Shown: positions 1 through 6,756, numbered from the stretch's first letter. The stretch: 6,912 nt of DNA from JASHVB01 sp049522565 (GCA_049522565.1 JBEKNT010000373.1:1-6912); one strand, 5' to 3'. A program made the numbers and translations. Notes: a model not told the origin generated them from the sequence alone.

Positions 1-22
1 ATGTACGCACCCCTCCCCCCAA

Positions 23-45
23 CCCCCTCCCACAAGGGGAGGGGG
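23..45. repeat. C-rich/G-rich intergenic hairpin
   Basis: The arms CCCCCTCCC (23-31) and GGGAGGGGG (37-45) are perfect 9-bp reverse complements around a 5-base loop (32-36). More C- and G-runs flank them, from about 10 to 47. The element ends 25 bases before the first amidase start codon, so it lies in the leader of the operon or just upstream of it. Elements of this C-tract/G-tract kind are common dispersed intergenic repeats in GC-rich proteobacteria. Any role here, such as mRNA structure or termination of an upstream gene, is inference. No T-run follows, so it is not a classic intrinsic terminator. Confidence 0.6.
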
Positions 46-70
46 AGTCTCCGGGGAAAGACGAAAACCC

Positions 71-1510
71 ATGGACCCAACGTTCCTTTCCGCTACACGC
101 CTCGCCGAAGCCCTGCGCTTGCGCGACATCGGCTGCCTCGAATTGCTCGACCATTACATCGCGCGCGTCGAACGCCTCGATCCGCGCATCAATGCCGTGG
201 TGGTGCGCGACTTCGACCGAGCCCGCACCCGCGCGCGCGCGCTGGACCAGCAGCACGACCGCGGCGCGCCGCTGTTCGGCGTGCCGATGACCATCAAGGA
301 GAGCTTCAACGTCGCCGGACTGCCCACCACCTGGGGCGCGCCCGCCTGGCGCGACAACATCGCCACCGGCAATGCGCTCGCCGTGGATCGCTTGCTCGAC
401 GCCGGTGTGGTGCTGTTCGGCAAGACCAACGTGCCGCTGATGCTGGCCGACTGGCAGAGCTACAACGCCGTTTACGGCGCCACCAACAACCCGTGGAACC
501 TCGCGCTGTCACCGGGCGGTTCATCCGGCGGGTCCGCCGCGGCGCTCGCCGCCGGGCTGACCGGGATCGAGACCGGCAGCGACATCGGCTCCTCCATTCG
601 CAATCCCGCGCATTATTGCGGCGTCTGGGGACACAAGCCGACCTGGGGCATCTGTCCGCCGCTCGGCCAGTCGCTTGGCGGCAACGTTGCGCAAGCCGAC
701 ATCTCGGTGATCGGCCCGCTGGCCCGTTCCGCTGCCGACTTGATGCCCGCACTCGACGTCATGGCTGGCGCCGAACCGATCGAAGCCGGCTGGAAGCTTG
801 AGCTGCCGCCGCCACGCGCCTCGTCATTCAAGGGCCTGCGCGTCGCAGTCATGATCGACCATCCGCTCTCCGAAGTTGACGCGTCGATCGCCATCAAACT
901 GACCGAGCTCGCCGATTTCCTGCGCCGCGAAGGCGCCATCGTCAGCATGACGGCGCGGCCAGATTTCGATCTGACGCTCGGCCATCGGCTGTATATCGAG
1001 CTGCTGCGCGCCACCACCAGCGCGCGCACCGATGCCGCGGCGATGCAGCACTGGCGCGCCGAAGCCGAGCGCTGCTCGCCGGACGACACCAGCTACTACG
1101 CGATGATGGCACGCGGCGTCAGCATGACGCATCGCGACTTTCTGGTTTCCAACGAGACCCGCCAGCGCATGCGCCGCAGGTGGGCCGCGTTCTTCCAGGA
1201 TTACGACGTGTTCTTGTGCCCGGTCGGCGCCAGCCCGGCGCAGCCGCACGACCACGCCGGCGAGCGTTGGGAACGCAGCATCACGGTGAACGGCCATCGC
1301 GTGCCGACGACCGACCAGATGTTCTGGGCCGGCATCTCGTGCTTCTACCTGCTGCCGGCGACGGCAGCCCCACTCGGCTTTTCGCCGGACGGGCTGCCGA
1401 TCGGCGTGCAGATCGTCGGCGCGCAATACGCCGACCGCACCACGATCGAAGTCGCGAAACTATTGGAAGTCGCGTGGCAGGGCTTCGTGCCGCCACCGGG
1501 ATGGGAGTGA
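71..1510 (+). CDS. Amidase-signature family hydrolase, first tandem copy
   Basis: Amidase-signature (AS) enzymes hydrolyse a C-N amide bond to a carboxylate and an amine or ammonia, usually in the cytoplasm, with a Ser-cisSer-Lys triad. The 479-aa protein has the expected full length. The lysine is K76 in GVPMTIKESFN, the cis-serine region is PGGSSGGS with S151, and the nucleophile is S175 in SDIGSSIRNPA. The spacings K76-S151 (75) and S151-S175 (24) match those I recall for fatty acid amide hydrolase. The C-terminal GLPIGVQIVG segment is also typical. There is no signal peptide or membrane segment. The start at 71 is supported by gap-free alignment with the downstream paralogue, also 479 aa, although the Shine-Dalgarno is poor (GGGGAAAG, 53-60). 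One oddity is that the position before the nucleophile, normally Gly (DIGGS), is Ser174. The substrate cannot be assigned from sequence. Glutamyl-tRNA amidotransferase subunit GatA is unlikely because there are no GatB/GatC neighbours and a tandem paralogue is present. Confidence 0.93.
   Translation: MDPTFLSATRLAEALRLRDIGCLELLDHYIARVERLDPRINAVVVRDFDRARTRARALDQQHDRGAPLFGVPMTIKESFNVAGLPTTWGAPAWRDNIATGNALAVDRLLDAGVVLFGKTNVPLMLADWQSYNAVYGATNNPWNLALSPGGSSGGSAAALAAGLTGIETGSDIGSSIRNPAHYCGVWGHKPTWGICPPLGQSLGGNVAQADISVIGPLARSAADLMPALDVMAGAEPIEAGWKLELPPPRASSFKGLRVAVMIDHPLSEVDASIAIKLTELADFLRREGAIVSMTARPDFDLTLGHRLYIELLRATTSARTDAAAMQHWRAEAERCSPDDTSYYAMMARGVSMTHRDFLVSNETRQRMRRRWAAFFQDYDVFLCPVGASPAQPHDHAGERWERSITVNGHRVPTTDQMFWAGISCFYLLPATAAPLGFSPDGLPIGVQIVGAQYADRTTIEVAKLLEVAWQGFVPPPGWE
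1503..1507 (+). promoter_or_regulatory. Ribosome binding site of second amidase
   Basis: GGGAG lies 8 bases before the ATG at 1516 and inside the last codons of the first amidase. It fixes the start at 1516 rather than the in-frame ATG at 1501, which overlaps the first gene and has no comparable site. The overlap with the upstream stop region suggests translational coupling between the two amidases. Confidence 0.7.
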
Positions 1511-1515
1511 AAGAC

Positions 1516-2955
1516 ATGGATTTGTCGTTCCAACCGGCCACCAGCCTCGTTTCCCGCTTGCGCGCCGGCGAATTGTCCGCCTGCGAATTGCTCGACCATT
1601 ACATCGCACGTGTCGAACGGCTTGATCCGCGCATCAATGCCGTGGTGGTGCGCGATTTCGACCGCGCGCGCGACCGCGCACGCGCACTGGATGCCAAGGG
1701 CGATCGCCATGCACCGCTGTTCGGCGTGCCGATGACGGTGAAGGAAAGCTTCGACGTCGCCGGCCTGCCCACCACGCGCGGCCACGTCGCATTGGCTGCG
1801 CATCGTGCCGGCGCCTCGTCCTTGGCGATCCGCCGGCTGGAGGCCGCGGGCGTCGTGGTGTTCGGCAAGACCAACGTGCCGGTCGATCTGGCCGACTGGC
1901 AAAGTTATAATCCGGTGTACGGCAGCACCTCCAATCCGTGGAACGTTGCGCATACGCCAGGCGGATCGTCCGGCGGGTCGGCGGCGTCGATGGCCGCGGG
2001 TCTTGCGGGTCTGGAGGTCGGCACCGACATCGGCGGTTCGGTGCGCGTGCCGGCGCATTTCTGCGGCGTGTTCGGCCATAAGCCGACCTGGGCATTGTGC
2101 CCGATGACGGGCGACCCGGCGACCAGCCCCGCGGCACCGACGGATATCTCGGTGCTGGGCCCGATCGCGAGATCCGCTGCTGATCTCGCGCTATCGCTGG
2201 ATGTACTGGCCGGCCCCGATCCCGCGGAGACCGGCTTGACGTTCAACCTGCCGGCGCCACGCACGACGACGTTGCGCGAGTTGCGTGTCGCGGTGTGGTC
2301 GCAAGCGCAGGGGCAGGAGACCGACGCCGAGCTGGTGGCGAAACTGGACGATCTCGCGGCGTTTCTGGAACGTGAAGGCGCCACGGTCAGTCGTACGGCG
2401 CGGCCGCCCTTCGACGCACTTGACGCGTATCATCTTTATCTCAAATTGCTCGATACCGCCTGGAGCGGGCGGCTGACAGAGCAACAGCTTGCCGACCGGC
2501 GGGCCGGCGCCGCCCGACGCCCGCCGGATGACATGAGCGCGGATGCGATCATGCTGCGTTGCGTGGACATGCCGCATCGCACCTGGCTCGGGCTCAACGA
2601 GAAGCGGGCGAAGTATCGCCGGGCGTGGAGCGCGTTCTTCCAGGAGTGGGACGTGCTGCTGTGCCCGCCGATCGCCACCGCCGCGTTGCCGCACAGGCAA
2701 GACGGCAACACGTGGGAACGCAAGCTGACGGTGAACGGCCGCACGATCGCGTACAATGACCTGCTGTTCTGGCCGGGCCTGACCGGCGCCTATCACTTGC
2801 CGGCATCGATCGCGCCGTTGGGGTTTACCCGTGCCGGCCTGCCGCTGGGTGTGCAGATTGTCGGACCGATCTACGGCGACCGCACGACGATCGCGGTGGC
2901 GGGCATGCTCGAACAGGCGTGGCTGGGATTCAAGCCGCCGGACGGGTGGGAATAG
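1516..2955 (+). CDS. Amidase-signature family hydrolase, second tandem copy
   Basis: This is a second Ser-cisSer-Lys amidase of exactly 479 aa, starting 5 bases after the stop of the first. The catalytic residues fall at the same positions as in the first copy: K76 in GVPMTVKESFD, S151 in PGGSSGGS and S175 in TDIGGSVRVPA. Here the oxyanion-hole sequence DIGGS is canonical. The two proteins appear to align end to end without a gap, so the genes form a tandem duplication with a 1445-base period. Residues 24-59 are identical except T53/D53, while regions further on, such as 195-210 and 300-340, have diverged strongly. The likely role is hydrolysis of a small or medium amide in the same pathway as the first copy, perhaps with a shifted substrate range. 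The next gene, a CoA-transferase, could activate the released acid. The catalytic assignment is firm but the substrate is unknown. Confidence 0.95.
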   Translation: MDLSFQPATSLVSRLRAGELSACELLDHYIARVERLDPRINAVVVRDFDRARDRARALDAKGDRHAPLFGVPMTVKESFDVAGLPTTRGHVALAAHRAGASSLAIRRLEAAGVVVFGKTNVPVDLADWQSYNPVYGSTSNPWNVAHTPGGSSGGSAASMAAGLAGLEVGTDIGGSVRVPAHFCGVFGHKPTWALCPMTGDPATSPAAPTDISVLGPIARSAADLALSLDVLAGPDPAETGLTFNLPAPRTTTLRELRVAVWSQAQGQETDAELVAKLDDLAAFLEREGATVSRTARPPFDALDAYHLYLKLLDTAWSGRLTEQQLADRRAGAARRPPDDMSADAIMLRCVDMPHRTWLGLNEKRAKYRRAWSAFFQEWDVLLCPPIATAALPHRQDGNTWERKLTVNGRTIAYNDLLFWPGLTGAYHLPASIAPLGFTRAGLPLGVQIVGPIYGDRTTIAVAGMLEQAWLGFKPPDGWE

Positions 2956-2962
2956 AGGAAAG
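2955..2962 (+). promoter_or_regulatory. Ribosome binding site of CoA-transferase
   Basis: GAGGAAAG begins at the last base of the amidase stop codon and sits 7 bases before the ATG at 2970. It argues for this start over an in-frame ATG at 2919, which lies inside the amidase and would add 17 residues unlike the family N-terminus. Confidence 0.7.
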
Positions 2963-2969
2963 TCAGCGC

Positions 2970-4148
2970 ATGTCGATCCTGCCGCTCGAGGACCTGACGA
3001 TCCTCGAATTCACCCACACCGTCATGGGTCCGTCTTGCGGTATGGTGCTGGCCGATCTCGGCGCCGACGTGATCCGGATCGAACCGGCACCGGATGGCGA
3101 CCGCACCCGCCGGTTGCACGGTTTTGCCACTGGGTTCTTTGTCTATTTCAACCGCAACAAGCGCTGCATCTGCATCGACCTGAAATCGCCGCAGGGCCTC
3201 GCCGTCGCCAAGGACATGGCGCGCAACGCCGACGCGTTGATCGAGAATTTCGGTCCCGGCACGATGGATCGGCTGGGCCTTGGCTGGGACACGGTGCACG
3301 CGTTGAATCCGCGGTTGGTGTATCTGGCGATGAAGGGCTTCCTGCCCGGCCCCTACGAACATCGGCCGTCGCTCGACGAGTTGGCGCAGTTCATGACCGG
3401 GCTTGCCTACATGACCGGACCGCCCGGACAGCCGCTACGCGCCGGCGCGTCGGTGGTTGACATCATGGGCGGGGTGATGGGCGTGATCGGCCTGCTGGCG
3501 GCGCTGCGGCAGCGTGACCGCGACGGTATCGGCCGCAAGGTCACCAGCTCGCTGTTCGAATCGTCGGCGTTTTTCGTGGCGCAGCACATGGCGGGTGAGG
3601 CGGCGACCGGCACGCCGGTGCCACCAATGCCGATCCGCCGCGGCGCCTGGGGAATCTACGAGACGTTTCCCACCAAGAACGGCGAGAAGCTGTTCATCGG
3701 TATCACGTCGGACAACCATTGGCGCAGCTTCTGCAAGGACTTCGCTCGGCCGGATCTGTTCGCCGATCCGCGCTTCACCTCCAACGCCGACCGGGTGGCC
3801 AACCGTCCGGCGCTGCGCGAATACATCGCGGCGATCGCGCTGGAATACGACATCGCGACGCTTGAGCGCATGATGGACGCAGCGAATATCCCGTTTTCGC
3901 CGGTGCGCACACCGTCCGATCTGTTCGACGACCCGCAGATGAATGCGCACGGGCGGATGCTGCCGATCCGCATGCCGAAGGGCAACGTGGCGAAGCTGCC
4001 GACCACGCCGATCTGTTTCGACGACGAGGCACCCGGATTGCGCCGCCAGCCACCCGCGGCGGGCGAGCACACCGAGGAGGTATTGCGCGCGCTGGGCTAC
4101 ACGCAAGAGCAGATCGCGGCGTTGCGCGCCGGCGGCGCGGTGAGCTGA
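2970..4148 (+). CDS. Class III CoA-transferase, CaiB/BaiF family
   Basis: Family III CoA-transferases move CoA between a donor acyl-CoA and an acceptor carboxylate through an aspartyl-CoA thioester. The 392-aa product has the usual length. Diagnostic segments in order are LPLEDLTILEF near the N-terminus, MVLADLGADVIRIEP (25-39), RNKRCICIDLKSPQG (62-76), DALIENFGPGTMDRLGLG (88-105), RPSLDELAQFMTGLAYMTG (132-150), GIGRKVTSSLFES (187-199) and LFADPRF (263-269). The catalytic aspartate is most likely D136 in SLDELAQ. The stretch LAMKGFLPGPYE (119-130) replaces the more usual SISGFG form, which suggests a subfamily separate from formyl-CoA transferase. By memory it resembles members annotated for mesaconate- or itaconate-type dicarboxylates, but that is a weak hint. 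The gene starts 14 bases after the second amidase, so it is cotranscribed and probably activates an acid released by the amidases. The true acid and CoA donor are unknown. Confidence 0.94.
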   Translation: MSILPLEDLTILEFTHTVMGPSCGMVLADLGADVIRIEPAPDGDRTRRLHGFATGFFVYFNRNKRCICIDLKSPQGLAVAKDMARNADALIENFGPGTMDRLGLGWDTVHALNPRLVYLAMKGFLPGPYEHRPSLDELAQFMTGLAYMTGPPGQPLRAGASVVDIMGGVMGVIGLLAALRQRDRDGIGRKVTSSLFESSAFFVAQHMAGEAATGTPVPPMPIRRGAWGIYETFPTKNGEKLFIGITSDNHWRSFCKDFARPDLFADPRFTSNADRVANRPALREYIAAIALEYDIATLERMMDAANIPFSPVRTPSDLFDDPQMNAHGRMLPIRMPKGNVAKLPTTPICFDDEAPGLRRQPPAAGEHTEEVLRALGYTQEQIAALRAGGAVS

Positions 4149-4161
4149 CGCGGGGCGCACG

Positions 4162-5274
4162 ATGCGTGTGGTGATCGTTGGCGGCGGTGTGTTGGGAGCG
4201 AGCACCGCGCTGCATCTGGCGCGCGCGGGCGTGGATGCCGTGCTGGTCGATGCGGCGCATGCCGGGCGCGCCACCGCGGCTGGCGCCGGCATTGTCTGCC
4301 CGTGGGTCTCAGGTGCCGATGACGGCGCGTTCTACCGGCTGTACGCGGCCGGCGCTCGTTATTATCCCGAACTGGTCCGGTTGCTGGGTGGGTGCGGTGA
4401 GTATGACCTGGGCTACGCGCGCGTCGGCGGCCTGTGCGTGTCGGATGACGCGGCAGAGCTGGACTTCATCGCGGATTATGTGCGCGCGCGGGCGGCGGAG
4501 GCACCAGAAGCCGGCGAGGTGCGCCGTCTCTCCACCACGGAAGCGCGCGCGCTGTTTCCGCCGTTGCGGGCCGGCCTTGCGGGCGTGCTGGTCAGCGGCG
4601 GTGCGCGTGTGGATGGCAGGCGGCTGACCGCCGCGCTGTGGCGCGCCGCACAGGGACTCGGCGCCGATTTGCGCGAAGGCATAGCGGAACTGGCGATTTC
4701 GGACGAGCACGGGTTCGGCGTGCGGGTTGCCGGCGAAACGCTGACCGCCGATGCGGTGGTTGTCGCCGCCGGCGCCTGGGCACCGGCGCTGCTGCGCCCG
4801 GTCGGCATCGCGCTGCCGGTTGCACCCATGCGCGGCCAGATCGTGCATTTGCGGCTGCCGGGCAGCGACACCGCAGGGTGGCCCGTCGTGCTGCCGCAAA
4901 GCGCGCACTACCTGCTGGCGTTCGAAGACTCTCGTGTGGTCGCCGGCGCGACGCGCGAAAGCGGTGCGGGATTCGACTATCGGGTTACTGCCGCGGGGCA
5001 AGCCGAAGTCTTGCAGGAAGCGTTGCACGTCGCGCCGGGATTGGCGGCGGCGACGGTCATCGAGACACGCGTCGGCTTTCGTCCAGTGTCGGCCGATGGT
5101 TTGCCATCGCTTGGACGCGTGCGCGGTGTGGACGGACTTTACGTCGGCAATGGACTCGGCGCGGCCGGGCTGACGATCGGGCCACTCGCCGGCAAGCTGC
5201 TGGCGGAGCTGGTATTGGACCGGGAAATTGCGATGGATCTGCGGCCGTTCGATCCGCTGCGGAGAGTACAGTAG
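4162..5274 (+). CDS. FAD-dependent oxidoreductase, DAO family
   Basis: This 370-aa flavoprotein belongs to the D-amino acid oxidase / glycine oxidase / DadA-like fold (DAO, PF01266). It would oxidise a C-N bond of an amino acid or related amine. The N-terminal dinucleotide motif VVIVGGGVLGASTALHLA (3-20) is followed by an acidic residue, D30, that fits the adenosine ribose contact. GRATAAGAGIVCPW (35-48) is a flavin-contact segment, VVVAAGAWAPAL (199-210) is the second FAD motif and MRGQIVHL (223-230) is typical of the family. VGFRPVSADGLPSLG (304-318) contains R307, the position where relatives bind a substrate carboxylate. NGLGAAGLTIGP (330-341) closes the FAD site. There is no signal peptide or membrane anchor. 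It starts 13 bases after the CoA-transferase with only a weak GGGG site (4152-4155), and it is the last gene of the run. It could process the amine or amino acid freed by the amidases. Whether it uses oxygen or an electron-transfer partner is not visible. Confidence 0.93.
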   Translation: MRVVIVGGGVLGASTALHLARAGVDAVLVDAAHAGRATAAGAGIVCPWVSGADDGAFYRLYAAGARYYPELVRLLGGCGEYDLGYARVGGLCVSDDAAELDFIADYVRARAAEAPEAGEVRRLSTTEARALFPPLRAGLAGVLVSGGARVDGRRLTAALWRAAQGLGADLREGIAELAISDEHGFGVRVAGETLTADAVVVAAGAWAPALLRPVGIALPVAPMRGQIVHLRLPGSDTAGWPVVLPQSAHYLLAFEDSRVVAGATRESGAGFDYRVTAAGQAEVLQEALHVAPGLAAATVIETRVGFRPVSADGLPSLGRVRGVDGLYVGNGLGAAGLTIGPLAGKLLAELVLDREIAMDLRPFDPLRRVQ

Positions 5275-5302
5275 CGGCTGCGGACGCTGCATCGGTGACA
5301 TC

Positions 5303-5338
5303 GGCCTGTCATTGCGAGGCGCGCAGCGATGACAGGCC
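5303..5338. repeat. Short dispersed palindrome in convergent gap
   Basis: GGCCTGTCAT (5303-5312) and ATGACAGGCC (5329-5338) are perfect 10-bp reverse complements with a 16-base loop that carries the repeat core TGCGAGGCGCGCAGCG. The 22-base stretch 5307-5328 matches 6677-6698 at 21 of 22 positions, so this is a copy of the same dispersed element found upstream of the dehydratase gene. It sits in the 70-base gap between two converging genes and could fold as a bidirectional transcription-ending or mRNA-protecting hairpin. No T-run follows on either strand, so intrinsic termination is not proven. Confidence 0.75.
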
Positions 5339-5344
5339 CGCCCC

Positions 5345-6532
5345 CTACACCTCTTCCTGTGCCTCGATCTTCGCCGGATCGAGCGCCATTCCCAGTCCCG
5401 GTTGTGTCGGCACGCGCAACACGCCGCCCTCCGGCACCAGCGGATATGCCAGGAAATGCTGATTGATGGCGTTCCACTTCACCAGATACTCCTGCAATGG
5501 AGTCAGTAGCGGCGACTGCGCCAATGAGAAGTGCAACCCTGCTGGCGTTGAATGGCCATGCGGGATCACCATCAGGTCGTGCACGCTGGCATACGCCGCG
5601 ATCTTCAGTGTCTCCGACAATCCGCCGGCCCAGTAGATATCCGGCTGCAACACATCCAGCGCGCCAGCATCGATGAAGCGTTTGAAGCCCCAACGGGTGT
5701 ATTCATGCTCTGCCCCCGACAGCGGAATCCGTGTTGCCTGCTTCACCCGGCGGTAGCTGTCGATGCGGTCTGGCATCACGCATTCCTCCAGCCAGCGTGG
5801 GCGAAATTCGGCGATACGCTCGGCGAGTTCCACCGCGTAGATCGGGTCGAATGCCTGCCAGCAGTCGAGCATGATGTCGGCGTCCTCGCCCAGCGTCTCA
5901 CGCAGCGTGCGAACCAGGGCGACGTTGTCGCGCATGCCTTCAGGCCCGCTCATTGGTCCGTGACGGAAGAACCATTTCTGTGCGCGATAACCGAGCGCCC
6001 GGTATTCCGCGGCACGTTCCTTCACCCGTTCCAGGTCGCGCACCGCGAAGCCGAGCATCGACGCGTAGCACGGCATCGCATCGCGCGTGGGTCCACCGAG
6101 CAAGCGGAACACCGGTTGGCCGAGCCAATTGCCTTTCAAATCCCAAAGCGCGCAGTCGATCGCGCTGATCGCCAGCATCGCGTCGCCCTGGCGGCCATGC
6201 ACCATGATGCGGTGCATCTGGTCCCACAGCATTTCATGCGCGATCGGGTCCTGCTCCAGCAGGATCGGGCGGAGCCGTTTCGCCACGAACAACGCGACCA
6301 TCTCCGGCAGCGGCCCGGCGATGCCATGCGGACCCTCGTCGGTTTCGATCCGCACAAAGTATTGTTCCATGCGGAAATGCGTCGCATCGCTTTGCACGCC
6401 GCCTTCGAAGTCGTCGCGCATCCGGTATTCCGGATAGATGTCGATCGGCCGCACCAGGCGTTCCTCCCAGAACGGGCCGGTGGTGTGCATCGTGCCGCGC
6501 AGGCGCAGCACGCGGACGGCGGTGATCTGCAT
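5345..6532 (-). CDS. Enolase-superfamily acid-sugar dehydratase (mandelate racemase type), rhamnonate dehydratase-like
   Basis: Mandelate racemase-type enolase-superfamily enzymes abstract the proton next to a carboxylate; members of this kind dehydrate sugar acids to 2-keto-3-deoxy acids. The 395-aa protein has an N-terminal capping domain, the signature AISAIDCALWDLKGNWLGQP (121-140), and then the barrel. Metal ligands are D223 (LDCW), E249 (LEEC) and E275 (SGAEHE). H325 (IPHGHS) and D298 (QPDIYW) form the His-Asp dyad, 27 residues apart as in mandelate racemase. K186 is not followed by a second lysine (KWF), so the usual KxK base pair is absent. The capping loop YPEYRMRDDF and the whole motif set resemble L-rhamnonate dehydratase, but the substrate is not proven. 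The start at 6532 has a good GGGAG site 8 bases upstream. The reading frame stays open 98 codons further, but that stretch crosses an inverted repeat and is not protein-like. It converges on the amidase operon and lies downstream of a lyase gene on the same strand. Confidence 0.93.
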   Translation of the reverse strand: MQITAVRVLRLRGTMHTTGPFWEERLVRPIDIYPEYRMRDDFEGGVQSDATHFRMEQYFVRIETDEGPHGIAGPLPEMVALFVAKRLRPILLEQDPIAHEMLWDQMHRIMVHGRQGDAMLAISAIDCALWDLKGNWLGQPVFRLLGGPTRDAMPCYASMLGFAVRDLERVKERAAEYRALGYRAQKWFFRHGPMSGPEGMRDNVALVRTLRETLGEDADIMLDCWQAFDPIYAVELAERIAEFRPRWLEECVMPDRIDSYRRVKQATRIPLSGAEHEYTRWGFKRFIDAGALDVLQPDIYWAGGLSETLKIAAYASVHDLMVIPHGHSTPAGLHFSLAQSPLLTPLQEYLVKWNAINQHFLAYPLVPEGGVLRVPTQPGLGMALDPAKIEAQEEV

Positions 6533-6540
6533 ATTGGACA

Positions 6541-6545
6541 CTCCC
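6541..6545 (-). promoter_or_regulatory. Ribosome binding site of dehydratase
   Basis: Read on the - strand, GGGAG lies 8 bases before the ATG at 6532-6530. It decides the start in a frame that is open for 98 further codons upstream. Confidence 0.7.
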
Positions 6546-6560
6546 GAAATGACTGTCGCA

Positions 6561-6592
6561 ACCGGCGAACGCGGCACTGTGCCGGTCGTTCG
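6561..6592. promoter_or_regulatory. Bulged palindrome upstream of dehydratase, candidate operator
   Basis: CGAACG-CGGCAC (6566-6577), a single central T (6578), then GTGCCG (6579-6584), a 2-base bulge and CGTTCG (6587-6592) form a 12-bp inverted repeat. In addition ACCGGC (6561-6566) can pair with GCCGGT (6581-6586), so two mutually exclusive foldings exist. The site begins about 29 bases upstream of the dehydratase ATG, where a repressor operator or a leader RNA structure would act. I could not identify convincing -35/-10 boxes, so the regulatory role is inference. Confidence 0.35.
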
Positions 6593-6677
6593 TGGCGGCT
6601 TCAACCGAGCCGGCGCCGTTGCGTAGCGGGGCGCACGCTGGTGTTGTGATCCTGACGTTGGTTGCCCGTTCTCTTGT

Positions 6678-6742
6678 GTCATTGCGAGGAGCGCAGCGGT
6701 GCCCGGGCTTGACCCGGGCACCGCTACGCGCCTCGCAATGAC
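6678..6742. repeat. Near-perfect 30-bp inverted repeat, dispersed palindromic element
   Basis: The arms 6678-6707 and 6713-6742 are 30 bases each and complementary at 28 of 30 positions, around a 5-base loop CTTGA (6708-6712). The outer arm parts carry the GTCATTGCGAGG core shared with the palindrome at 5303-5338. The inner parts are a GTGCCCGGG / CCCGGGCAC stem. The element starts 14 bases past the stop of the right-edge lyase gene and lies upstream of the dehydratase gene on the same strand. It could therefore partly separate their transcription. Elements with this sequence style are widespread in intergenic DNA of Alphaproteobacteria (established knowledge, recalled); no protein is encoded by it. 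Confidence 0.85.
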
Positions 6743-6756
6743 GGGTGATGGCGGCC

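Noticed and set aside
1..801. + strand open frame from the left edge
   Set aside because: It begins in the C-rich repeat and continues as an Arg-rich shadow of the first amidase.
71..1510. GatA subunit of glutamyl-tRNA amidotransferase
   Set aside because: There is no gatB or gatC neighbour, a tandem paralogue is present, and the linked genes are catabolic.
1180..1515. Longer N-terminus for the second amidase (591 aa)
   Set aside because: It overlaps the first amidase by over 300 bases and its translation there is a frame-shifted shadow. The start at 1516 gives a protein equal in length to the paralogue.
1345..2079. Long - strand open frame (244 aa) opposite the two amidases
   Set aside because: It is the antisense shadow of clear amidase coding sequence in GC-rich DNA. 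It has no recognisable motif and spans the boundary of two real genes.
4309..5301. Long - strand open frame (330 aa) opposite the flavoenzyme
   Set aside because: Its composition is Arg/Gln/Ala-rich with no domain signal, and it lies opposite a protein with complete FAD motifs.
5303..5338. Classic rho-independent terminator
   Set aside because: The stem is strong, but no run of T follows on either strand, so it is listed as a repeat with only a possible role at transcript ends.
5552..6649. + strand open frame of 365 aa over the dehydratase gene
   Set aside because: It is rich in His, Arg and Gln with no family motif. The opposite strand encodes a complete enolase-superfamily enzyme with metal ligands and a ribosome binding site.
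6678..6742. CRISPR or insertion-sequence terminal repeats
   Set aside because: There is no series of evenly spaced repeats with spacers and no transposase frame near the repeats. The arms form one palindrome.
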